This document shows, in pieces, positions 57,001-64,000 of a stretch of DNA of 64,000 nt. The notes under the pieces are model-generated. The model worked only from the letters and a program-made list of their open reading frames with translations, was not told the origin of the DNA and made no database searches. The translations under genes and the position numbers were made by a program. Source of the DNA: Turbatrix aceti (taxonomy: Eukaryota > Nematoda > Chromadorea > Rhabditida > Panagrolaimidae); the NCBI GenBank assembly GCA_963969345.1, contig OZ017766.1, forward strand, positions 6,634,001-6,698,000. The letters run 5' to 3'. Numbering within the stretch: the stretch's first letter is position 1; each line of letters starts with the position of its first letter.

Positions 57001-60000
57001 CCTAAAGACGACAGAAAGGGAATAAAAGTCATTTGTTTTGTTTTTTTGATACCGCACCGGTAATCTCCAAATAGCAAGCAAGCACGCAGGCCTATTGCGT
57101 CAGAAATTATTCTTTCATCCCCAGCTTTTATCGTAGCTTCCGGTCACACGGTGTTTTTGGGATTTAACAGATTTAGCCAACAAATTTGGTTACGGTAAGC
57201 TCCAAAATCTCAATCAAAGCGCTAGTTGAGACTAGAAGTCAATTTTGGTATTCTGTAATCTGCCGAGTACTACGTGGAAGCCAAGCGACCGCTAGGACGA
57301 CCACGCATGCGCTGGACCGACGACCTCGCCATTGCCTACAACGCTTCTACCAAGGACTTCGATTTCAGACGGATTGTTTTTCTTTGATGACCCCTCTTCG
57401 TACGACCCCACTGATTTGTATAATCCCGTGTGTACGAGTAAGAGATAAATTGAATTGAATCTGCCGAGTATGTATTTACAAAAAAAGGGCACCATATGTG
57501 AAATTTTTCCAAAAGGTAGATTTTACTATGAAAAGTTTTTACCAAAAAAACATAGCTGCGACATGATGAGTTACGGTAGCTGGAAAAACCGAATTTTTGC
57601 CATTTTTGACGATTTTTGGCACGTTGTAGCTAAAAAACTACGGTATTTCCAAAGCCATGGTACAAATTAAACGACGTGTTTTCTGAGGAAAAATCAGGGA
57701 AAAATATAAAAACACGAGTTGATGACCTTGAAAAACGCCGAAAATCGCATTTAAAAAATGTTCACGATGGCATTCGGCATTTTTCAAGGTGATAACCCTA
57801 TATTTTTATAATTTTCTCAGATTCTCCATCAGAAATCACGTCGATCAATTTGTACCCTGGCTTAGGAAATTCCGTAGTTTTTTAGTCACAACGTGCTAAA
57901 AACCGTCAAAAAAGGCAAAAATTCAATTTCTAACAACCGTAACTACCAGATCACACCTCAGACAACTCGACTTTTACAGTAAAAAATTTTTATTTTTTAT
58001 TATAATAAAAGATACCTTTTGACAAATTTTTTATTCGCACTCGACAGTAGCCCTTCCGGTCACCTGTCAAGTCACCTGGCGGCCTGGCCTTTGATCGCTG
58101 ATTTTCCCCTACATGACGTATAAAACATAAAAATCTTCAAATTTATGATAAAAAAATTTATAATGCATGCATGCAACACTCCAGGACCGAAAAAAGCTGA
58201 TATACGAAAAAAGCTGACATCACTGCTCGACGAGTTGCACCTGCAACTCCTGCCAGAACGGGCACGCAACCGCAACCGCAACCGCTGGCGAAGCGGCGGC
58301 GGTTGCATTGTCATCCAAGCAAGCACATGTGCACGTGCCTGCCGGGATGGAAAGTGACAGTAGTCCCTTCCCGTCCCGTGAGAAACGGTAGAAAAAAAAA
58401 TGTGAACTGGTCATTGTCCTCCTCAGATTACGTCAGAGGCAATGGTAAAAAGAATAGAAAGAAAGTACTTCCTCATCTACGCAATCTAAGTAAGCAAAAA
58501 GAAATTATTTAGTTAGCATTTTCTCGGGGTTCTTGAAATTTTAATATTTTTTAATTGTAGCTTATCTATCCACGCATACATTCCCGGACGCATGCGTAAG
58601 AAAGATGACACAACCGACAAGGCGCGGTCATTCATTCACTCACATCAGTAAAAATAAACAATCTATTATTACCACCTGTGTTCACTGAAATAACCCGTCA
58701 GCCATCTGTGGGCACTGCACTTATACGTACTCATAAGCACAACACTTATGATTACGGTATATAATACCTAATGTTTTCAACGGGAGCACTAAACAACAAA
58801 AAGCATCACAACACATTACGGTGATGCACTGCGCTGTTTTTCTAAGAAAAAAAAAGACTGTAATTTCTGGTTGCATAAAATTCAGGGAAAAATACTAAAC
58901 AGCATAACGTCAATTTGTACGATAATACTTATCTAAAAATAAATCCCTGCTGTCGCAGAGATCATCCATCCATCCATCTTAAAAATTGCTAGACAAAATC
59001 CAGAAAATCCAAAAAACCGATTTTGCAGGGATTTCGTCATCTTTTTGGTAAAATTCAAAGCTAAGGGTTATTTATCCCGAGAAGCGTAATTTTAGATCCC
59101 CCTGGTTGATAATACCTTATAAGGCTTCCCAAAGTAACGATCGACAAGCTTTATGAAATTTGATCAACAAGAATCTCCATTTTTGATCGAAAAACCCAAT
59201 CCCAAAACCAACCTTCTCAAAGCGACTCTCAAATTCCGGATGCCGGTCGTCGACAAAGATGAACGAAAGCTGCTGCTTGTCTCGAGAAGTTCTTCCAAAA
59301 TCGTTGTCCACAACCTGGGCCTTGCGAGCGAAGGAAAACTTGGACGATTTACGGTACAGCGAGTGCAGCTGGGGTGTTTGACTTGTTACATCGCGGAAAA
59401 CTAAATTTTAAAAATATTTTAATGTTAGAACATAAGAAAAAAACTTCTGTTCGTGCGCAAAAACGAACACGAAAAAAAATTGAAATTTGTTCACAAACGA
59501 ACACAAAAGAATTAATTTTTGAAATTTTTTTTTTGCAAACGAACAAAAAAATAATTTTGGGAAAATTTGTTCTCAAACAAACACCAAAAAAAAAAAATTT
59601 TAATTTTAAAATTATTTTAGAAAATTTGATCGCGAACGAACACAAAAAAAATTAATTTTGAATTTAAATAAAATTGGAAAAAATGGTTCGCAAACAAACA
59701 CCAAAAAAAATTTTTGAAAAATTAGTTCGCAAACAAACACAAAAAAAAAATTGATAAAACTTGTTCGCGAACGAACACGAACAGAAAAAATGTTATCTGT
59801 TCGCGAACAAATGCGAACGTTCGCCCCTCCGAAATTCATGTCAGGTGCCCCCAAAAAACGCCCACCTTTGTCAAAATCAAGATGAGACGGCAAAGACGAC
59901 GAAAGCGAAGACAACTGAGCCGCCCTCTCCTGTCGAGCATCGTGTTCGCGTTCGGCCGAAATATCCGGACACGAAGCAGAGAGGCTCTCGCTACCGCGTG

Positions 60001-63000
60001 CAACGTGGGTGAGAGTCTTGATGAGCGGCTGTTGCTGAGGCTGCTTTTCATAGAGATCATCGACGACCAAACTGTCAAGGCCGATTTTGACCCTCGTAGA
60101 GTACTGCTCGGTTTTGCTGATTCCAATGTCGACTTCCGTGACTCGGACCGCCGCAAACGTCGAGCTCTCGCTGCGGAACGCATTCGACGCCAGCGAAGTC
60201 CTCCTCGAGCGCAGCTGGAATTGGACGGATGGGATGGCAAAGTTGAGGAAGCAGTGCGTCTCGCCGACGGATTCCAGCACGGCAAAATCGATGTCCGCGT
60301 CGTCGGAAGCGTTTTCGAAGATGGCAGATTCGGTGTCGAAGAGATTTGAGAGTCCGTTGAGCGCGTCTTCGTCGTAGACCACGGATATCGCGCTGAACTT
60401 GGCGTCGAGTTCGTGGAGGACCTTCAGTCGGGGGGCCATTCGTCGATACATCATTCTGAAATTTTTTTTTAAATTTTGAACAAAAAATGAAAAAAAAATT
60501 TTAAAAATTTGAATAAAAAAAATTTTATTTTAATTTGAGATACTTTTTTTTGGGATTTTGGACATCAAAGGTGAGCTTTTTGGTCTCAAATCCAAAAAAA
60601 CGTATTTTGAGGTACTCTTTTGAACAAAAATTTGATCAAAACCAAAAACTTTTTTTTTGAAAAAAGGCTACATCCGAAAAAAAATAAAATCGGCACCAAA
60701 AAATTATTGACGCATTTTTTTCAATTTAAAAAATAATTTAAAAAATGTCAAAAAGTAAAAAAAAAATTAAAAACAAATTAAAAATTTAAATTAAAAATTT
60801 AAATTTTTTTGTGATTTTGGAGAAAAAATGTTGAAATACAAAACCAAAATTTCGTTAAAAAAATTTTACTTTTTTGAAATTTTAACAAAAATTTTAAAAA
60901 TTTAACAAAAATTTTAAAAATATAAAGCTTTTAAAAATTTAACAAAAATTTTTAAAATTTTTAGAAACGTTTAAAAAATTTAAATGCAAATTTTTTAATA
61001 AACAAAAATAAAAAACTCACTGAAAAAGCGGTTTACTGGCCTGATCTTTCGAAAACGTATTTTTCTGCCTCGAAGCGTTGCTTTGCTCTTCATCCAACTC
61101 TTCATCGCCGGCTTTTCCGACCGCAAACAGGAGCTGTGGGGTGACCCCGACGGGGAGGACCAGTGATTCGGGGTTTAGCTGTTCGTCTTCGTCGTCGACG
61201 ATCGAACCCACACTTCCAACGCCTCCCGCGGTCGTTGCATGGGATCTGCTCGACATCGGAGTCGTCCTTCCGCTCGCAGTCGTCGTCGTTCCCGACCGAT
61301 AATTTGCTGCATCCTCCTCCGCAGATGTCGCAACGAAGACTTTGAGTCTCTGAACAGACATGTCCCCAACGCTGAGGCTGATTTCGGTTCGATGCTCGCG
61401 TGGAGAGAGGAGGAGACGGGTAGCGACCTGTTTCATGTCCATCGCAATTACCCGGGATCCCTGGAGGACGTCGTCGTCGACGAAGCGAACGACCATGCGC
61501 TCGAGGAAGAGGACGATCTCGGCGAGGAGGGTGTCGCGTCGGAGCACGGTTGAATCGTCCCACGACTCGTTGAGGACGTCGAGGAGTTCTTCTTCGATCG
61601 CTTCTTCGACTTTTTTGAGATTTGTTGGAAGTTCTTTCTCCTGCATTTTTGGCCACATCTGCAGCAGCGAGCCCTGATTCACGTCTTCTGATTCGGGTTT
61701 TTCTTCTGAAAAAAAAAATTGGAATAAAAAAAAGTGAAAAAACTTTTTTTATGGCAATTTTAGTTTTTTATAATTTTTTTGATCCCAGATTCTAAAAAAA
61801 TATTTTTTGGTATTTTTTTAACGAAAATCTGATCAAAAACAAAAAAAAAACAATTTCATGAAAAAAAGGAAAAAATCCTAAATTTTTTGACAAATCCTAA
61901 ATTCGCCTCGCTTTTTTGGGGAACTGAATGAAAATTAGATTTAAAGTTTTTTTTTCAATTACAAAACCTTGAAAGTAGGTTTTAAAAAATTCTCGAAAAT
62001 GTGAAAAAAAAAATTTTGTTGCGATTTTTTTTGAACTGGAATTTTTTTTTTTGCATTTTTGGGTCCAAAATACAAAAAAATATTTACGTACTTTGAAATA
62101 CTTTTGACCTTACATAAAATTATTTACAAAACAAAAAAATGTTTCGAAAAAAAAATAAATCCAAAAATTTTGGCCGAAAAAAAATTTGCCAAACAAATAT
62201 GCAAAAACAATTTTGGCGCGATTTTTTGTTTTTGAACTTGACAAAGTTATTGAGCTTTTTTTTGGTCGAAAATACAAAAAAAAAATTAGATTAATTCAAA
62301 AAAATATTTTTTTTTTGAAAAAAAAATCTAATTAGACAAAAAGCGGTCCAAATTGCAAATTCGGCCCAATTTTTTTAATAAATCCCTTAGAAAAACCCAC
62401 CATTGTTCTGAGCCGACGAAAACCACCCCGAAAACCATCCATAGAGCCCCGATCCTCCCGTTGGATTCGGCGGTAACGGTTCAGACTTGGCAGCTATTGC
62501 GTCCTCGGTGGTGAGGGTATCAAAGGGATGCTCAACGGCGACTTCGTCTTCGTCGTTGCTGGAAACCGCGTCGCTGGCATTGTTGCTCGAAACTAGGCGT
62601 CTAAAAACAGTCTCGCGGAAGAGATGAAGTTCGTGGTAGGAGTAATTTGAGTCGTGTTCGATCTGTTTCATGAAGGCGGTGTCCTCGACGGAAGCTGCGG
62701 TCGCGGGAGCCGGCAGATAGGCAGTGCCGGTTCGCTTGGCCTCTGCCTTGGTCTGTTCATCCGCGATGAAGGCCTCGAGCTTGCGGCGATAGGCCTTGCA
62801 GTACTGGTTAAAGTGTTTTGCCCGGGTAAGCAAAAAGTCTTTTGTACACCGGAATTTTGAACGGTGTGCTTCTTCGCGGACTCGGCCGTACGCAAATTTC
62901 CACCATTTTGAGGCGCTGAAAAATGGAAAAAGCTGATAAAACTGATTTTTTTGGTTATCAGCCGAAAAACGCTGTTTTTTCGGCCTAAAACTGGTTCAAT

Positions 63001-64000
63001 TAGCGAAAAACGAACTCTCGAAGCGAAAAACTAAAATCCAAAAAGATTATCGTAAAACGGGAAATTTTCGTGTCGAGACCCGACAAGTGGTTACGATAAC
63101 AAAATACGACGGAAAATACTGTTTTTAGGTCCGAAACAAAAAAAAATATACCAATTATTCGAAAAATAGACTCCTGAAGCGAAAAATTAAATTCCACCAA
63201 AATTATCGTAAACCAACGAATTTTTCGTGTCGAGACCCGACAACAGGTTACGATCATAAAATCCACGATTATCCAAACCCAAAAAAACTTCCGAAGCGAA
63301 AAATCAAATTATCGTAACCCAACAAAATTTTCGTGTCAAAACCCGAAAAAAATCAACCCACTTATTTTTGACCGAAACCAACGGCCGCCACTTTCTGTGC
63401 TGTCGTGCGCGATCGAATCTCGCCCATTCCCGGGTCAGGAGCCGAATCTGAGCGAGCTGCTTCTTGGACAACTCAATATTGATCTGCTGGGGTCGGAGGT
63501 CGAATTTGAATCGAGGCACAGCGGGCAGACTCTTGAGAGGATACTTGCTCGAGTTCTTTTCCATGCGAGCTTCCATCGAAAAAGGCTGGAGGATGAATTG
63601 GTTGCCCTTGGTCGTTTCCGGTGACATGAGCAGCTTGAATTCCGCGTGAGACGTCGTTGGCATCTGCAGGGGCTGATTGCAGTTCCAGAAAACCGATAGA
63701 CCCTTGATATCGAGTTTTTTGAAGACATTTACGCCTTCTGAGGGCTGAACAAACTCGGATTTCTGAAAAAAATGGGTTTTTTGGGGTAAAAACATATAAA
63801 AAATAGTTTTTGCCATTACCCAGTGAGAATTCGTAGTCTGAACGCTGATTTGTTGAATTCTGATGCCAAAGTTGAAAGGCACGCGATCGGGCATCGTGAT
63901 ATCGTCTTCATATCGGATGTGGACGTTTGTAAGAATCAGCTAAAATCCGAAAAACGCATCGCATTGAAAATCCCAAAAATGTCAAAAAACCAACCTGAAT
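36100..64000 (-). CDS. VPS13D-like bridge lipid-transfer protein (partial, N-terminus off window)
   Basis: Exons in transcript order: 63995->64000, 63820-63939, 63362-63762, 62401-62915, 61021-61705, 59866-60455, 59213-59400, 53582-53870, 51656-52170, 49790-50034, 48731-49109, 47084-48152, 45866-46452, 45303-45425, 43178-44777, 42170-42580, 41099-41578, 39933-40500, 39493-39667, 38345-38860, 36822-36966 and 36100-36475. Together they encode about 3,330 residues. The gene begins inside the chorein-type N-region (NVHIRYEDD) and runs through the RBG groove repeats. The adaptor-binding region has VFGWEPFIEPW, VRVDGWDEISPVDVDSVGTY, RKVVTVRSALL, SGHTIVFCAP and VPYWIVNRSGIPLI. The C-terminal part has GYVNYIQADNQL, DAFGNPRGF, GVTNSLSK and a PH-like end. 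These match VPS13D rather than A/C or B. VPS13D moves lipids between ER and mitochondria or peroxisomes. Single extra bases disrupt exons 43178-44777 and 39493-39667. The UBA domain of vertebrate VPS13D is not found. Introns are AT-rich and repeat-laden. Confidence 0.9.
37117..38125. mobile_element. 1,009-bp foldback element flanked by TA
   Basis: Almost the whole element is one inverted repeat of about 500 bp per arm. The termini are ACAGACAGTCTG(C/T)GA and the complement, with TA directly outside each end. Matching internal landmarks include TTTTTACACTTTCAAATG, GGAGATTTGGCTTCAGATGT and ATCCTATCTGAAAGA on both arms. The centre (near 37620) is a CG/CA-rich alternating tract. It lies in the VPS13D intron between exons 38345-38860 and 36822-36966. 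It has no protein, so it is a non-autonomous element, Tc1/mariner-like if the TA is the duplicated target. Confidence 0.85.
38915..39463. mobile_element. palindromic 0.5-kb element
   Basis: The arms are ATGAAATTTTGC with GGCAGAGTTACG, and GTAATTCTGCCAG with GGCAAAATTTCAT. The interior holds AATGCCGAAACAAATG and its complement. It lies in the VPS13D intron directly before exon 38345-38860. Confidence 0.8.
42648..42935. mobile_element. diverged GTTCG/CGAAC-rich MITE
   Basis: It contains GTTCGTGAGCGAACATG, CAAATGAACGAACACG and GCTCGCGAACGAACACG-type arrays in a VPS13D intron. The termini of the hAT-like family are not recognisable. A smaller fragment occurs near 41611-41648. Confidence 0.5.
44890..45015. 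repeat. four imperfect tandem units of about 36 bp
   Basis: The units contain GGAAAAAATAGGTCAACTTT, with variants TAGGTCC and TAGGACA, in a VPS13D intron. Confidence 0.65.
49198..49550. repeat. degenerate tandem array around TTCTCGAAACGAAAA
   Basis: Seven occurrences, near 49198, 49253, 49307, 49371, 49421, 49470 and 49527, are spaced 49-64 bp apart. They fill part of the VPS13D intron 49110-49789. Confidence 0.65.
50545..50863. repeat. direct duplication of about 105 bp
   Basis: A block running from TGTATTGTATTATACTGCA to TATAGTATATCTAACA appears at 50545-50650 and again at 50759-50863. TATACATATATGTAT-type palindromic repeats separate the copies. The second copy is interrupted at its end by a small retroposon. 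Confidence 0.8.
50865..50931 (+). mobile_element. 67-bp retroposon tail with 11-bp TSD
   Basis: It ends in an AAATAAAATAAATAA-type tail. The direct repeat ATATCTAACAT flanks it at 50854-50864 and 50932-50942. The body contains CATCTGGTCTAATGATAAC and ACTGAGTAATGGTG. An inverted copy is at 51127-51187. Confidence 0.75.
51127..51187 (-). mobile_element. 61-bp retroposon tail with 12-bp TSD
   Basis: This is the inverted copy of the element at 50865-50931, with its A-rich tail at the low-coordinate side. CTAAATATGTCT occurs on both flanks (51115-51126 and 51188-51199). Confidence 0.75.
52575..53063. mobile_element. palindromic 0.5-kb element
   Basis: The arms contain ATGATCTGGCAGAGTTACGG and AACCGTAACTCTTCC, with outer GCCAAAAGG and CGGAAAAATTTCAT ends. 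The right inner arm is shortened. It lies in the VPS13D intron between exons 53582-53870 and 51656-52170. Confidence 0.75.
56397..56796 (+). CDS. flp-27: NPF/FLP-27-like RF-amide neuropeptide precursor
   Basis: The exons are 56397-56551 and 56622-56796, giving 109 residues. There is a signal peptide (MQNIAFSIFFLLVICNYVFF, cleavage probably after HA). One peptide of about 30 residues follows: it starts QPSAFLGG, ends SELRSKISRMRF, and is followed by GKR, the amidation and dibasic processing site. A Ser/Pro-rich C-terminal peptide completes the precursor. The 70-bp intron (AG/GTTTGT to TTCCAG) splits the Arg codon of the RF-amide in phase 2, the position conserved in NPY/NPF genes. C. elegans FLP-27 has the same plan, with an SAFG start and RMRF-amide end. 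The product should be a secreted amidated peptide acting on NPF-type GPCRs. The gene is antisense inside the VPS13D intron 53871-59212. AATAAA occurs at 56955 and 57021. The symbol is assigned by similarity from memory. Confidence 0.85.
57021..57026 (+). terminator. poly(A) signal of neuropeptide gene
   Basis: AATAAA lies about 225 bases past the neuropeptide stop codon. An alternative AATAAA is at 56955-56960. Confidence 0.5.
57270..57457 (+). mobile_element. 5'-truncated LINE 3' end with 13-bp TSD
   Basis: The reading frame starts YVEAKRPLGRPRMRWTDDLA and stops at a TGA after DFRRIVFL. This is the typical C-terminal end of non-LTR reverse transcriptases. The 3' part ends in ACGAGTAAGAG and then an AATTG microsatellite. 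AATCTGCCGAGTA flanks it at 57257-57269 and 57458-57470. Confidence 0.8.
57499..58031. mobile_element. palindromic 0.5-kb element
   Basis: The arms are GTGAAATTTTTCCAAAAGG with GATGAGTTACGG, and AACCGTAACTACCAGATC with TTTTGACAAATTTTTTA. The interior contains AACGCCGAAAATCGC and its near-complement. It lies immediately downstream of the LINE fragment, in the VPS13D intron. Confidence 0.75.
59440..59830. mobile_element. GTTCG/CGAAC-rich MITE in VPS13D intron
   Basis: Repeated units of CAAACGAACACAAAA type end in GTTCGCGAACAAATGCGAAC and TTCGCCCCTCC. They fill almost the whole intron between exons 59866-60455 and 59213-59400. It resembles the hAT-like family at its right end, while the interior is an expanded tandem array. 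Confidence 0.6.
63008..63345. repeat. three imperfect copies around TTTTCGTGTCGAGACCCGAC
   Basis: Copies centre near 63071, 63225 and 63333. Each is preceded by GAAGCGAAAAA and ATTATCGTAA. They fill the VPS13D intron 62916-63361. The GTCTCGACACGA motif on the complementary strand resembles a dispersed Caenorhabditis repeat that I remember but cannot verify here. Confidence 0.65.

Noticed and set aside
56397..57005. Uninterrupted 202-codon frame through the neuropeptide gene
   Set aside because: It reads through the intron. Splicing at AG/GTTTGT and TTCCAG restores RMRFGKR and a sensible C-terminus.
1..64000. tRNA, rRNA or snRNA genes
   Set aside because: I scanned for the TFC-box pattern GGTTCGANNCC and found no convincing cloverleaf. 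Several GTTCGAA-like hits belong to MITEs.

Overview
The window is nematode nuclear DNA, most likely from a rhabditid (Caenorhabditis or a near relative). The evidence is the TTTCAG-type 3' splice sites, a putative trans-splice acceptor just upstream of start codons, an NPF/FLP-27-like neuropeptide gene, and the protein families present. From memory, and unverified here, C. elegans carries flp-27 and its VPS13D gene on the same cosmid (C25H3, chromosome II), and ptb-1 lies on the same chromosome. If so, the window is a syntenic block. Coding exons have mixed composition. Introns and spacers are AT-rich and full of repeats.

Layout. (1) 81-1031, plus strand: a three-exon, roughly 279-residue multi-pass membrane protein of unknown function. 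(2) 2719 to about 24811, minus strand: a polypyrimidine-tract-binding protein (PTB/hnRNP I) gene with four RRMs, low-complexity linkers, and two very long introns (about 10.6 and 5.8 kb). (3) About 24.8-32.4 kb: a gene-poor spacer of repeats. (4) 32551-33929, minus strand: a failed-axon-connections/CDR-type GST-fold protein, complete in three exons. (5) 34716-35466, minus strand: a tiny two-exon protein resembling the cytochrome-c-oxidase assembly factor PET117. (6) 36100 to beyond 64000, minus strand: a giant VPS13D-like lipid-transfer protein, 22 exons visible, lacking only about the first 170 residues. (7) 56397-56796, plus strand: an NPF/FLP-27-like RF-amide neuropeptide precursor nested antisense in a 5.3-kb VPS13D intron.

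VPS13D, the PET117-like gene and the FAX-like gene run in the same direction with short spacers and could form an operon. Two of the three products would act at membrane contact sites or mitochondria.

The non-coding part contains several recognisable mobile families. There is a hAT-like MITE rich in GTTCG/CGAAC, with 8-bp target-site duplications. There is a palindromic family about 0.5 kb long, with four full copies and one partial. A 1,009-bp near-perfect foldback is flanked by TA. Two severely 5'-truncated LINE 3' ends have 13-bp target-site duplications. Two 60-70 bp retroposon tails also have clean duplications, one with a matching empty site nearby. VPS13D carries two independent single-base (+1) frame disruptions inside otherwise intact exons. 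These should be tested before the gene is called functional or the assembly called correct.
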